A stretch of DNA of 64,000 nt from Phycisphaerales bacterium (GCA_029260575.1 JAJDDB010000012.1:20269-84268); one strand, 5' to 3'; shown: positions 27,408-36,857, numbered from the stretch's first letter. Numbers and translations are program-made. The notes: generated from the letters alone by a model not told the origin.

Positions 27408-28621
27408 TCGATCCACACCGGGACTTCGTTATTGCTGCATACCTGTTGCAACGGTTTCTTCTTGCTGGCCGGATCGATCGCAACTGCAATCAACCCTGCG
27501 GTTGGTCCATTGTTCAACGTCACTTGATCCGAATCCATCTGCAATGCGTGCGCACCATTCACAGTTGCCATGCGCAGCAATAACTCGGGATTCATTCCAT
27601 CGCGCTTATACAGAAATCGCATCTCATCCAATGTGCTGATGCGCTGCGGCGTGTCCAGACAGACAATGCTGTCGGTACCGAGCGCGACGTTTATCCCCGC
27701 TGTAAGCATCTCCTGGTATCTGTGCCCCGGGCGGTTTTCATGCGGGTGGCCGAAGTACGCGCTGGCTCTCGGGCAATACACGACGCTTGCGGGCCACTTT
27801 GCAAGTATTTCAAGGTGCGCATCCTCAATGTAGTTCACGTGTGCAAGCGTCATTGGCGTTGTAGCGCATATCTCAGTGAGGTGATCGATCGGATGCCTGC
27901 CGGAGCCGGTGATGGAGTCATCCCAGACGCCGAATTCTTCGAGCAATGTACGAAACGGGCCGGCCGCATCACGAACGAACTGCAGTTCATGCAGCGTTTC
28001 CGCCAGATGTGTCGCAATCGGTAGACCCGTTGCAGCAGCAGCGCGATAGACATCGATGCCGCAGGAATACGGCGCATGGGGCTGGATACCAAGCCGCACG
28101 CCGTCACGGTTATGGTCAATTGTGACGAGCGCGTCTTGCATGGATTTGATTGCGTCAGGTTGCCGTGTGCCCATCCCGAAGACTTCGAGATAGCTCACAC
28201 CCTCAAGTTCACTCTCCCGCAGGGCCTCGACTGCGTGCAGTGATCCGATACCGGCGATGTCGCCGATCATCGCGACCCCGCCGGCCCGTGAAAGTTCCGC
28301 ACCCTTCTGCACAGCCGCATGAATCGCCTGCCCATCGGTTGCGCGTTGCCCGCGGATTGTGCGAATCCAGTCTGTGAAGTCGCCCCGATTCGGCTGGGGG
28401 CTGAGAAGGGTCAGGTCCAAGTGCGCGTGTGCGTTGACCAGAGCGGGCATGACAACAAATTGTTGGAAGTTTCTGGCGCAAACATCACCGCACCTGCCGA
28501 TGTGCGCAGGTGTCCCCGTTGCGATAATGTGCTGACCTTCCAAAATGATGGCGCCTGGTTCAAATTGACGGCCAACTCCATCAACGATCAGCGCAGCGTG
28601 GACAAGTTGCCGTTTGCTCAT
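27404..28621 (-). CDS. Amidohydrolase family protein
   Basis: The protein has about 405 residues. The fold signature is clear: an N-terminal 'GAIILEGQHIIATG', the metal-binding 'MPALVNAHAHLDLTLL', a 'PIATHLAETLHELQFV' segment with a metal His, 'LAHVNYIEDAHLEIL', and the 'GTDSIVCLDTPQRIS' metal Asp. It is similar to the chlorohydrolase/cytosine-deaminase-like group that acts on amine or halogen substituents of N-heterocycles; in planctomycetes close homologues may act in nucleoside deamination (inference). ATG 28621 begins the family N terminus. A longer open frame extends to 29029 but overlaps the divergent OmpA gene and is not believable. It is coupled to the glycosylase gene. Confidence 0.87.
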   Translation of the reverse strand: MSKRQLVHAALIVDGVGRQFEPGAIILEGQHIIATGTPAHIGRCGDVCARNFQQFVVMPALVNAHAHLDLTLLSPQPNRGDFTDWIRTIRGQRATDGQAIHAAVQKGAELSRAGGVAMIGDIAGIGSLHAVEALRESELEGVSYLEVFGMGTRQPDAIKSMQDALVTIDHNRDGVRLGIQPHAPYSCGIDVYRAAAATGLPIATHLAETLHELQFVRDAAGPFRTLLEEFGVWDDSITGSGRHPIDHLTEICATTPMTLAHVNYIEDAHLEILAKWPASVVYCPRASAYFGHPHENRPGHRYQEMLTAGINVALGTDSIVCLDTPQRISTLDEMRFLYKRDGMNPELLLRMATVNGAHALQMDSDQVTLNNGPTAGLIAVAIDPASKKKPLQQVCSNNEVPVWIE

Positions 28622-28840
28622 CGGCGAGTTCGATTGGTTGCGGCCGGCGGTTTGATCGGCCTGATGTGAAGATGCGTTGTCGTCGTTGAGCACTACAAGA
28701 CCCGTTTGCCGTTGGGGATAAGCCGACGCATAGATTCGAGAGGCGAAGGCCATCCGTAGCATATTCCTCCGGCTTGTGCGCCGGACGCTGGCCATCGCCC
28801 AGGTATTGATTCGTAATTCGTGACACGCGAGGTGAATGAC

Positions 28841-29701
28841 ATGCAACGCGCATCTGCACTGCTCTCTCTGGCCGCGATGGCCGCCCTTCCCGTCTTCGGC
28901 GTCGGATGTGTCCAACAGGACAAGTACGACGCCCTTCTCGAATCCAACCGCTCGCTCCAGGAGCAGCTTGTTTCCACGGAAGATCAGCGTGACGTAGCTC
29001 GCGCAAACCTCAATTCCGTGCAGCAGCAACTCTCGGATGCCCGCGGGCAGGTCAACCAGATCGGCCAGCAGAATTCCCGGCTTAAGAGCCAGTTTGATTC
29101 TGTGGCTGGAGATTACGACAAACTGATGTCCCGCGTCAGCGCTATGGACGTCGGCCCGCTGCCGGAAGATGTCGAATCAGCCTTGACTGATCTTGCATCT
29201 GCCTTCCCGGATCTTCTGAGCTTTGATCGCCGAACGGGAATGTTGCAGTTCTCCAGCGATTTCACATTCGACCTCGGGTCGACGGAAGTTCGCGGTGAAG
29301 CGGTCAACACGCTCAATAGGCTGGCCGAGATTCTGAACTCGCCCAATGCTCTTGGCTTTGAAGTCAAGATCGTCGGTCACACCGACAATGTCCGCATCGG
29401 CAAGCCCGAAACCCGGGCCAAGCACCCGACGAACGTGCACCTGTCCGTACACAGGGCGATTTCCGTTCGAGATACGCTGGTCAAGGCCGGCCTCGACGCT
29501 GTTCGAACGCAGGTAGCCGGCTATGGCGAGTTTCGACCGCTCGTGCCCAATGGTGCCCGTGGCGCAGCTGCAAACCGTCGCGTTGAGATTTTCCTCACAC
29601 CAATGCCTGCGGATATCGATGTCAGCAGCTACATCCCGCAGCAGCCCGTCAACGAGCGTTCCACTGTTGTCGTGGATGAAACTCCCGAACCAATGAAGTA
29701 A
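28841..29701 (+). CDS. OmpA-family lipoprotein
   Basis: The protein has about 286 residues. ATG 28841 follows GAGGTG and gives a lipoprotein signal (MQRASALLSLAAMAALPVFG, then VGC). A coiled coil of about 70 residues follows ('QDKYDALLESNRSLQEQL'), then a C-terminal OmpA domain with 'DFTFDLGSTEVRGEAVNTL', 'VKIVGHTDNVRIGKPET' and 'GAAANRRVEIFLTP'. It is organised like the protein encoded at 14487-15131 and probably anchors the outer membrane to peptidoglycan. It is divergent from the amidohydrolase gene. Confidence 0.9.
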   Translation: MQRASALLSLAAMAALPVFGVGCVQQDKYDALLESNRSLQEQLVSTEDQRDVARANLNSVQQQLSDARGQVNQIGQQNSRLKSQFDSVAGDYDKLMSRVSAMDVGPLPEDVESALTDLASAFPDLLSFDRRTGMLQFSSDFTFDLGSTEVRGEAVNTLNRLAEILNSPNALGFEVKIVGHTDNVRIGKPETRAKHPTNVHLSVHRAISVRDTLVKAGLDAVRTQVAGYGEFRPLVPNGARGAAANRRVEIFLTPMPADIDVSSYIPQQPVNERSTVVVDETPEPMK

Positions 29702-30134
29702 TCATAAAAGGCAGAATATGCTGCCAGAACTTAACTTCGCGCTGACGCCCGCACGCCGAATGCCCCCTTGTGGCCGGAATGCGGGTTTTGGCGTTTTGCA
29801 CTTCTGCAAACCTATTGACAGCTCGTCAACCTTCTCAGAAGCCGTACATCGGCCTCTCAGCCGTTCGAGTGGGTACTGCAGGCAACCTGTGTATGACTTC
29901 GATGAAGGTGCGAATTGAGGGTTTCATAATGGTCTTTTGTGCCCTACTCTATACAACGGAGGTTTCGGCCGGTCACCTGACGGTGTGAGGGGCGGTCGAC
30001 ACAGCGATTTTTGAATCTCAGAGGCGTTGCTCTCATTCGGCTGCTGTCGGTTCGCTCGTGGTCCATCGACAACAGGCAACCGTGCGAAGGCAACTCCACA
30101 CGAATCAACGTCCGTTGACCAGGAGTATTGAAGA
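29702..30134. other. Intergenic region of 433 bases, no gene seen
   Basis: The stretch between the OmpA gene and the large secreted protein has only short open frames with unlikely composition. A small GGCAG/CTGCC hairpin lies near 29711, without a T run. The region presumably holds the promoter and leader of the gene at 30135, which has AGGAG as its ribosome binding site at about 30120-30124. I recognise no riboswitch. Confidence 0.5.
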
Positions 30135-32714
30135 ATGAGACTGAATGCACGCCAATTGCTCGTCGGTAGTCTGTGTACTGCCAGTGTCGCCTTCGCTGCA
30201 CATGCAGGCGGCGGAATCGTAATCAATGAAATCCGTACTGATCAATTCAGTACTGATAACCAGGAATATTTCGAATTGAAGGGGCCGGCCAGCGCGAGTC
30301 TTGACGGCTTGACCTATATCGTGATCGGCGACGGTGCTGGCGCCAGCGGTGTGATTGAATCAGTCACTGACCTGACTGGATTCTCCATTGCTGTTGACGG
30401 GCTCTTTCTGGTCGCCGAGTCAACGTTTAATGATGCCCCAGATCCCTACGGCCTTGTTGCCGACCTCACCGCAACGCTCGACTTCGAGAACAGCGACAAC
30501 GTGACGCACATGCTCGTCTCGGGTTTCACCGGTGCTGACAACGACGATCTTGATACAGACGATGACGGCGTGTTGGATGTGACGCCGTGGTCAGCAATCG
30601 TTGATGTAATCGCAATCATTGAAGAAGCAAACCCACCAGTTGATACTGAGTTCCACTACGGTGGCGCAAACACAATTGGTCCGGAAGCCGGAACGCTTGC
30701 ACCGGGACATGTGTATCGGTGCGAAGTCGCCGGTACCTGGACTATCGGACGTTTCGATCTCCTTGATACCCCAAGCGCGATTGACACTCCCGGCGACACC
30801 AACGCAAGCTGCACACTAACACCGGGTACGTGCGGTGATGTCGGTGCAGGCAGTTGTTTTGTCGGCAACGGCACAATGACCCCGAGCCCGGCCTGCGATG
30901 ATCTGGATTGCTGCAACACCGTGTGTGCACTTGACACGTTCTGCTGCGATGTGGATTGGGACGGCTTCTGTGCCCAGACGGCCAACATAAATTGCGCCGG
31001 CGGCGATCCGTGTGGTCTGCCGCTCGCAGGCGGCTGCTTCACTGCCAACGGCACGCTCGGCTGTGATGACGCCTCTTGCTGCAACACCGTATGCACGATC
31101 GATCCGGATTGCTGCAACATCGGGTGGGATCAAGCCTGTGTAGACCTCGCACTGGCCAATTGCCTCCCGCCTCCGGGTGACTGGATCATCAATGAGATTC
31201 ATGCAGACCCGGCTCCGACTGCGCCGGGCGGCGATGCCAACAACGACGGCACCCGCGATGCAACGGAGGATGAATTTGTCGAGATTTACAACAACTCCGG
31301 AGCGGCAGGTGACATCAGTGGCTGGTCGTTGTCGGACGGCGTGAGCGTTCGTCACGTCTTCCCCAACGGAACCATCATTCCTGATCAATGCGTTGTCGTT
31401 GTCTTCGGTGGTGGTGTTCCCACGGGCGTGTTCGGAAATGCAACAGTTCAGATTGCATCGACCAGCGCACTCGGACTCAACAACAGCGGTGACACAGTCA
31501 CGCTGACCGATGATCTCGCTGTCGTGCAGGTAGAGGTTACGTACGGCAGTGGAGGCATCCCGTCAGGTACAGATGAATCCATCACACGTGATCCGGATGT
31601 GACCGGCTTCTTCATCGGCCATTCCTCGGCGGGAACGCCGGACATTGGCACAGCCTGGTCGCCGGGCACGATGTTCGACGGCAGTAACTTCCCCGGCTGC
31701 GCGATGGTTCCGGACATGGATATGGACGGTATCGCAGACGGCGTGGATAACTGCCCGACGATCCCCAACCCGTTCCAGGAAGACTGTGACGACGACGGCC
31801 AGGGCGATGCATGCGAAGATGACCTGAATGCAAACATGGTCCCGGATGATTGCGAAATCACGCCGCCGACCGGACTGGTCATCAATGAGATTCGCATTGA
31901 TCAACCCGGGGGTGATCCGGATGAGTACTTCGAATTGCGAAGCGATACTCCGAGCCAGTCGCTGGAACAGCTCACCTACCTGGTGATTGGCGACGGTGCT
32001 GGCGGCAGCGGCACAATCGAGGAAGTCGTTGACCTGAACGGCGAATCAACGGATGGCAGTGGCTTCTTCGTCGTTGCTGAAGCGACCTTCTCGCTCGGTG
32101 TTGCCAACCTTACCGAAGACCTAAACTTCGAGAACGGTGACAACGTTACGCACATGCTGGTTGCCAACTTCTTCGGCAGCGTCGGTGACGATATCGATGC
32201 AGATGACGACGGGATCATTGACAACACGCTCTGGCTGGCGGTTGTGGATGATGTCGCCTTGATTCGCGATGACGATCTGTCGGGCGATGACGATGGCAAG
32301 GGCGGCGTGGACCCCGAGAACGATGAGCATTTCTACAGCACGAATATCGTCGGGCCGGAGATGTTCCCGGGCTTCAACGCCACACCTGGGCACGCTTATC
32401 GCTGCTCGCCTGATGACACATGGACAATCGGCCTCTTCGATCCGTTTGATGTTATGGATCCCCCGACAGATACGCCCGGCACAGGCAATATCGCATGCGG
32501 AGTCGGTGGGTGCCTCGGTGACATCACAGATTCTGCGGGTATAGCACCCGATGGTGAGGTCAATGTGTTTGATCTGCTGGCATTGCTGGCTGCATGGGGT
32601 CCCTGCCCGGGATGTCCTGAAGACATCACCGATTCGGCCGGAGCGGCCCCGGACGGCGTCGTCGATGTGTTCGACCTGCTGGCATTGCTCGCAGCCTGGG
32701 GCTCCTGCCCGTAA
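30135..32714 (+). CDS. Large secreted protein with lamin-tail-like, Cys-rich, thrombospondin type 3-like and dockerin-like repeats
   Basis: The 859-residue protein has a signal peptide (MRLNARQLLVGS...AAHA). The mature N-terminal region starts 'GGIVINEIRTDQFST', and a second copy of this module begins near residue 577 ('GLVINEIRIDQPGG'). Between them lie two Cys-rich units with 'DDLDCCNTVCALDTFCCDVD' and 'DDASCCNTVCTIDPDCCNIG', a lamin-tail-type domain ('WIINEIHADPAP', 'ISGWSLSDGVSVRHVF'), and one calcium-binding thrombospondin type 3-like stretch ('DMDGIADGVDNCPTIPNPF'). The C terminus has two 34-residue dockerin-like repeats ending 'DLLALLAAWGPC' and 'DLLALLAAWGSC'. The protein is likely exported and calcium-bound at the surface; its partner is unknown. 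A strong terminator follows. Confidence 0.88.
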   Translation: MRLNARQLLVGSLCTASVAFAAHAGGGIVINEIRTDQFSTDNQEYFELKGPASASLDGLTYIVIGDGAGASGVIESVTDLTGFSIAVDGLFLVAESTFNDAPDPYGLVADLTATLDFENSDNVTHMLVSGFTGADNDDLDTDDDGVLDVTPWSAIVDVIAIIEEANPPVDTEFHYGGANTIGPEAGTLAPGHVYRCEVAGTWTIGRFDLLDTPSAIDTPGDTNASCTLTPGTCGDVGAGSCFVGNGTMTPSPACDDLDCCNTVCALDTFCCDVDWDGFCAQTANINCAGGDPCGLPLAGGCFTANGTLGCDDASCCNTVCTIDPDCCNIGWDQACVDLALANCLPPPGDWIINEIHADPAPTAPGGDANNDGTRDATEDEFVEIYNNSGAAGDISGWSLSDGVSVRHVFPNGTIIPDQCVVVVFGGGVPTGVFGNATVQIASTSALGLNNSGDTVTLTDDLAVVQVEVTYGSGGIPSGTDESITRDPDVTGFFIGHSSAGTPDIGTAWSPGTMFDGSNFPGCAMVPDMDMDGIADGVDNCPTIPNPFQEDCDDDGQGDACEDDLNANMVPDDCEITPPTGLVINEIRIDQPGGDPDEYFELRSDTPSQSLEQLTYLVIGDGAGGSGTIEEVVDLNGESTDGSGFFVVAEATFSLGVANLTEDLNFENGDNVTHMLVANFFGSVGDDIDADDDGIIDNTLWLAVVDDVALIRDDDLSGDDDGKGGVDPENDEHFYSTNIVGPEMFPGFNATPGHAYRCSPDDTWTIGLFDPFDVMDPPTDTPGTGNIACGVGGCLGDITDSAGIAPDGEVNVFDLLALLAAWGPCPGCPEDITDSAGAAPDGVVDVFDLLALLAAWGSCP
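32520..32714 (+). repeat. Two dockerin-like 102-base repeats at the 3' end of the secreted protein gene
   Basis: Copies begin at 32520 and 32622 and encode DITDSAG-x-APDG-x-V-(N/D)-VFDLLALLAAWG-(P/S)-CP. Each has an acidic loop of the kind that binds calcium in dockerins and EF-hands. The DNA of the two copies has diverged at many third positions, so the duplication is old. Confidence 0.8.
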
Positions 32715-32749
32715 CGATCTGCTGATCGAACATTCAACGTACGTTCACA

Positions 32750-32778
32750 CCCCCGATCGTTTGATCGGGGGGTTTTTT
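32750..32778 (+). terminator. Rho-independent terminator after the large secreted protein
   Basis: A 9-bp stem (CCCCCGATC at 32750-32758 with GATCGGGGG at 32763-32771) with a 4-base loop is followed by GTTTTTTA. It lies 36 bases after the stop codon. Confidence 0.92.
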
Positions 32779-32839
32779 ATGCTTCACGCGAGTTTTCCGA
32801 CAATCGCCTTTGTACTGCGTATCCTCAATCAGGAGACAC

Positions 32840-33985
32840 ATGCGGATGCGAACAACATTCACACGTCTGGCGCTGGTTTTTGTACTGCTTGTGTTATGCG
32901 GATTCGGGCCGCCGGCCGGTCGGCCGCCCATCGGCCCGCTGGTGCGCGAGGATCCGAAGATTTACGACTTCACGTTCGAGGTCATTCTCGACACTGCCAA
33001 TTTCGTCGATGCGAACCGCAAGAAGAACTATGTGCTCCGCGATGCCCCGATCGTGATGCCGATCATTTTGCAGAACACATTCAGCCATGTGGATCATGAC
33101 TCGCTGGGGGTGCGCCTGTGGCTGGGCGCCAAGGAAGACACCAGCGTACAACAGCGGGCCCGGCTGGATGAAGATGCGCCGAACCATATGCACATGGCTG
33201 TATTTACCGTTGCATCATTTAACGGTCAGGCTCTGCGCTGGCAGGCGAACTTTCGCGTGCAGACGTGGTCAAGCCGGATCGACGATGCAGCTGCAGCACG
33301 CATTGCCTGGCCGCAGAGTTTCTCGGATGAAGTCGCCGACGGACTGCGACCGCAGATGTATATCGAATCGGATCACGAATTCTTTGCCAATGCTGTCGCA
33401 AATGTCTCGAGCGGCAATCTGCGGATGGTGCCTCCGTACCTTGCCGCGAAGGATCTCGTGCGGTATTGCACGGAAAACGTACAGGTGCGCGGCGACGGTA
33501 TTCATCGCGGACGATTCGAAGTGCTGTACGGAATGGAACTCAAAGGCGCACTACGCACTGTGCGCGACGGATTCGGCAGCGCCCATGATCTCGTGTGTGT
33601 GTGTATTGCCATGTTGCGCGCAGCAGGAATTCCAGCTCGGCCGGTCATCGGCGTCGAGGAGCGCGGCCAAAAGTCTGCAACATTCGTGAGTTGGGGCGAA
33701 TTCTATCTCCCTGAGTGCGGGTGGATTCCCTTTGACCCGGATGAGTTGCGTGGCAATGGCATTCGCAACAAGAACGTCCGCGATCCCTGGTCGGACTTCG
33801 GAACAATGAAGGATCTGAACGAACGCATACCGTTGTCGTTTTACTTCATCCCTCCCGCGGGTGTTGAAACACCGCAGTACCCTGCTGTGTGGGGTTGGGA
33901 TCCTCGGCCGGGGCGCGATCCGGGAACGTATCCGCAGGTCAAATTCGTGGTTGTGTCGCGCGGTTCGCCACGCCCGCAGCAATGA
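32840..33985 (+). CDS. Transglutaminase-like domain protein, apparently lacking catalytic Cys and His
   Basis: The protein has 381 residues with an N-terminal hydrophobic signal or anchor ('LALVFVLLVLCGFG'). ATG 32840 follows AGGAG. The C-terminal half has the transglutaminase core, with 'DLVRYCTENVQV', 'MLRAAGIPARPVIGVE' and 'WIPFDPDE'. In active enzymes the block before 'LRAAGIPAR' reads G-x-C-x-D; here it is GSAHD, so the position of the nucleophile is Ala. The His block (H-A-W-x-E) reads VSWGE. Only the Asp is kept. It may be a binding or structural protein rather than an enzyme. It is probably transcribed alone. Confidence 0.75.
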   Translation: MRMRTTFTRLALVFVLLVLCGFGPPAGRPPIGPLVREDPKIYDFTFEVILDTANFVDANRKKNYVLRDAPIVMPIILQNTFSHVDHDSLGVRLWLGAKEDTSVQQRARLDEDAPNHMHMAVFTVASFNGQALRWQANFRVQTWSSRIDDAAAARIAWPQSFSDEVADGLRPQMYIESDHEFFANAVANVSSGNLRMVPPYLAAKDLVRYCTENVQVRGDGIHRGRFEVLYGMELKGALRTVRDGFGSAHDLVCVCIAMLRAAGIPARPVIGVEERGQKSATFVSWGEFYLPECGWIPFDPDELRGNGIRNKNVRDPWSDFGTMKDLNERIPLSFYFIPPAGVETPQYPAVWGWDPRPGRDPGTYPQVKFVVVSRGSPRPQQ

Positions 33986-34003
33986 CGTTGTGTGAATTCC
34001 TGA

Positions 34004-34843
34004 TCAGGGATTCATACATCGTTCAAGCCAGTCGCGCTGCGGCAAGAACGTGTATTGATTCGTTGTGTTCTGCTCAATGAAGCCGTTGACATCGAACGTC
34101 GCCGGCTCGAGTTTGATCGCTTGTGACACGTGTCCATCAACAAAGCACAGATTGCACTTCGTGTCCTTGTGATGCCACCGTTGGCCCCTGTCACCGCCCT
34201 GCTGAAAATTGTAAATGATCAAGTCGCCAAGCATCCATGTGCGCGTAGGGTATTCAACATACGGCATCCTGCCGCCGGGCTTGTCTCCGGTGAACGCGGG
34301 CACAAGCGTATAACAATCTTCGGCGTCAAGTGAATGATCATTGAGCGTGTAGCTGGAACCGACAAAGTCATACATCGATTCGACATCCGGCAGGTCGTCA
34401 AATGGATTGTCCGGGTCACCAGCGCTGGGTGGTTGTCCGCGATCCAGAGGACATTCAAAGACGGGAATGTCCTCATCGGTCACGGTGCCGGTGCTGAGAT
34501 AGCTGTTCAGTGGACGTTCGTTCGCGCCCCACTGATCAATTTCGTAGAACGGCAGCTGACCCGCCTTGCCGCCGAAGAGTGTGCCGATGATAACTTCCCC
34601 CTTGCCGAAGGGGTTTGCGACGGAAACTTGTGGCAGGCGATCTTCGTAATCCGCGAGGTAGTCGATTGTCGCAATACCGAGTTGGCGCAGGTTACTTGCG
34701 CATTTGACGCTGCGTGCGGTTTCATTAACCGATGCTATGGCAGGCAGGAGCAGGCCGATCAGAACCGCAATGATGGAGATAACTACGAGCAGCTCGACAA
34801 TCGTAAAGGCCGGCCGTGCGTTGCATTTTCTGGCGATCGCCAT
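34004..34843 (-). CDS. DUF1559-type pseudopilin (type II secretion-like)
   Basis: The protein has about 279 residues. ATG 34843 follows GGGAG and gives a prepilin leader ending '[20 protein letters not shown]', with Glu at position 5 of the mature part, as in type IV pilin-like proteins cut by the prepilin peptidase (candidate at 15291-16766). The C-terminal part has '[20 protein letters not shown]', close to the H-X9-DG signature (here ten residues lie between His and Asp). Planctomycetes carry many copies of this family; their function is not established. It is followed closely by a zinc-ribbon gene upstream on the same strand. Confidence 0.9.
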   Translation of the reverse strand: MAIARKCNARPAFTIVELLVVISIIAVLIGLLLPAIASVNETARSVKCASNLRQLGIATIDYLADYEDRLPQVSVANPFGKGEVIIGTLFGGKAGQLPFYEIDQWGANERPLNSYLSTGTVTDEDIPVFECPLDRGQPPSAGDPDNPFDDLPDVESMYDFVGSSYTLNDHSLDAEDCYTLVPAFTGDKPGGRMPYVEYPTRTWMLGDLIIYNFQQGGDRGQRWHHKDTKCNLCFVDGHVSQAIKLEPATFDVNGFIEQNTTNQYTFLPQRDWLERCMNP

Positions 34844-34866
34844 GTATCCGCTCCCGATCTTCAGAT

Positions 34867-35127
34867 TCAGAACAGCCAATACAGTACGCCGCTGAGAAGT
34901 CCGAGTATTGTCAGAACAATGACAACTGACTTCCATCGATGTTCGAACCAGTCGCTGACTGGTTGCTCGGATCGAACGCGTCCACTGATCATGGACTTGC
35001 AGAACGGACAGACTTCCGCGTTGTCGTACACTGCTTCGCCACAGTCCGGGCAATAGCCTTCCGTGTCGCTGAACCTCGCAATATCTTCCGGACTCGGGCC
35101 TTCATCAATCATTACAGCTGACATCAT
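34867..35127 (-). CDS. Small zinc-ribbon membrane protein
   Basis: The 86-residue protein has a zinc ribbon from two CxxC pairs ('[20 protein letters not shown]', residues ~25-44) and one C-terminal membrane helix ('[20 protein letters not shown]'). Its stop is 23 bases from the start of the downstream pseudopilin gene, so they are probably co-transcribed. Two adjacent start ATGs (35127 and 35124) are possible. The function is unknown. Confidence 0.7.
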   Translation of the reverse strand: MMSAVMIDEGPSPEDIARFSDTEGYCPDCGEAVYDNAEVCPFCKSMISGRVRSEQPVSDWFEHRWKSVVIVLTILGLLSGVLYWLF

Positions 35128-35199
35128 ATTCGATCGATACGCGAAGACGATGACTGCCGACCGTACCCGAACAGACAGATGGTATCCTGTTGCCAGTTC

Positions 35200-35784
35200 A
35201 TGACCGATGAATCACATCGCGGCTGGCTTGTGCTCGCGCCAAACCTTCTGACCGGCTTGCGGCTGGGCCTGACGTTTGCTTTTCCGTTTATTGAACCGCG
35301 ATGGTGGGCGCTCGTCATTCTTGTCGCCGGCTTGAGTGATCTTGCGGATGGCTTCATCGCCCGCAGATTCGATCTTGCAACATGGATCGGCGGCCTGCTT
35401 GATGCTGTCGCAGACAAAGCTTTCACGTTGGTAGTCCTTGTTACATTCATTCTGACCGGCCGGCTGGCATGGTGGATGGTTGCGGTTCTGTTCATTCGAG
35501 ACATCGCTGTTGTCGTTGCGGCAGTATTCGCTGTGGCGGTTCGAGAATGGGGCGCGTTTCGGTTGATGTCATCGCGCTGGTTCGGCAAGCTCACGACAAC
35601 GGTCATCTTCACCCTGCTCGTTGTCGTCGCGCTGTGGCCTGAGCAGCGCACAGCAACCCTTGTTCTGGTCAGCATTGGAGCGGTTCTGTCGTGTGCGGCC
35701 GGCATCGACTACTTCGTACAGTTTCTTGCTATACATGCCCGGTGGAAACGCGGAGAGCTTGGACACAATCACTGCGGCGTTTGA
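35200..35784 (+). CDS. CDP-alcohol phosphatidyltransferase family protein
   Basis: The 194-residue membrane protein carries the signature D-x2-DG-x2-AR-x8-G-x3-D-x3-D in 'GLSDLADGFIARRFDLATWI' and 'GGLLDAVADK', which binds the CDP group and the metal. It probably makes a phospholipid such as phosphatidylglycerophosphate by joining an alcohol to CDP-diacylglycerol. I chose ATG 35200; an ATG at 35179 in the same frame is possible. It is convergent with the mannosyltransferase-like gene, overlapping its end by 16 bases. Confidence 0.88.
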   Translation: MTDESHRGWLVLAPNLLTGLRLGLTFAFPFIEPRWWALVILVAGLSDLADGFIARRFDLATWIGGLLDAVADKAFTLVVLVTFILTGRLAWWMVAVLFIRDIAVVVAAVFAVAVREWGAFRLMSSRWFGKLTTTVIFTLLVVVALWPEQRTATLVLVSIGAVLSCAAGIDYFVQFLAIHARWKRGELGHNHCGV

Positions 35785-36857
35785 GCGCTAACACACTCTT
35801 CAATTGCGGTGTCCAATCGAGCTACAGCCTTTGATGCGCACGCTGGATCGAGATGCTGCCGGATTGCGAGAATCATCGCTTCACGATCGGCCGGTGGATT
35901 CATGGGATTCAATCCGTGGGCTTGATCAGGTAACAACTCCGGGTAACTCAAACGATCCGGCAGCCACGGCAGCGCCCCGGCCAGCATTGACTCCACAACC
36001 GCAATGCCGAAGAACTCATGGTGAGCTGTGGACAGCACCCAGTCGGCCCGCGCCAGCCACTGCCAGTACTGTTGACGCGATTCGACATAGCCGATGTGAT
36101 CGATACGTGCCACACATTCACGTTTGAAGATCTGCATCGATTCGGGAATGTCTTCGTACTGTTCACCGAGAATGATCCAGCGCAAGTTGTGTGATTCTGA
36201 GTACTGCCGGGCAGTTGCCAGCAAATGTTCGGGACCTTTGTCATGCTCCCAGCGATGCGGCCAGACAACTGTTGTTGGAGCATCCGGGCGGTTGGTGCGA
36301 GTTGTTTCCAGAGTCTCGGGCGGCGGTTCCACCGGTGGCCAGAGAACGCAACTTTTCGCCTCGATCATCGGCAACAGATGCTGCAACTTGCCATCGCGTG
36401 CATGCTTAAGCAACGTGCCGGCCCCGGCGAGCAGTGATGTCCTGTTCCAGTTGCTGTTGAACACGACGAGATCCGCTGCGGCGGCACTGAGCAGATTGGT
36501 CAATACAAAATGGGCATCACGCGGATCGTCACCTTGTTCGCCGGATGGATACGCAGCCTGGTTCTCGTGCATGTAAAGAACTAAGGGTGTGTTGCGCAAT
36601 CCAGCGGGTAACAGCGCCCTCAGATCGCTGGCGCTCATCAATGACGTGACGAAGATCGCATCAATCTGATCCGGCTTGATCGGCAGTTGCGACAGGTCAT
36701 ACACCATTTCAATCGCCGCAGTGCGCATACGCCATTTCCAGGCTCTGCCCGGTCGAGTCAGCCACGTCCACTGATGCATGGAGTGGCGTTCGATGGACTG
36801 CCGCACCGCGCGATGGCTGCCAGCATCAAATGATTCAAACGCAAGAATGTGCAACAC
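35769..36857 (-). CDS. tRNA-queuosine alpha-mannosyltransferase-like glycosyltransferase (DUF3524)
   Basis: The protein has about 362 residues. Its N terminus 'LHILAFESFDAGSHRA', then 'PGRAWKWRMRTAA' and 'LYMHENQAAYPSG', matches the DUF3524 domain of QTMAN, which adds mannose to queuosine in tRNA-Asp. A C-terminal GT1-type Rossmann half follows, with 'VVWPHRWEHDKGPEHL', 'HIGYVESRQQYWQWLARAD' and 'HEFFGIAVVESMLAGALPWL' binding the nucleotide sugar. GTG 36857 (or TTG 36854) is needed to include the conserved N terminus; both follow CAGGGG. Queuosine itself is made using Tgt, present at 7.8-9.0 kb. The bacterial role is inference. Confidence 0.8.
   Translation of the reverse strand: MLHILAFESFDAGSHRAVRQSIERHSMHQWTWLTRPGRAWKWRMRTAAIEMVYDLSQLPIKPDQIDAIFVTSLMSASDLRALLPAGLRNTPLVLYMHENQAAYPSGEQGDDPRDAHFVLTNLLSAAAADLVVFNSNWNRTSLLAGAGTLLKHARDGKLQHLLPMIEAKSCVLWPPVEPPPETLETTRTNRPDAPTTVVWPHRWEHDKGPEHLLATARQYSESHNLRWIILGEQYEDIPESMQIFKRECVARIDHIGYVESRQQYWQWLARADWVLSTAHHEFFGIAVVESMLAGALPWLPDRLSYPELLPDQAHGLNPMNPPADREAMILAIRQHLDPACASKAVARLDTAIEECVSAQTPQ

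Noticed and set aside
27404..29029. N-terminal extension of the amidohydrolase to 29029
   Set aside because: The extra 136 residues overlap the divergent OmpA lipoprotein gene, have odd composition, and precede the normal family start at 28621.
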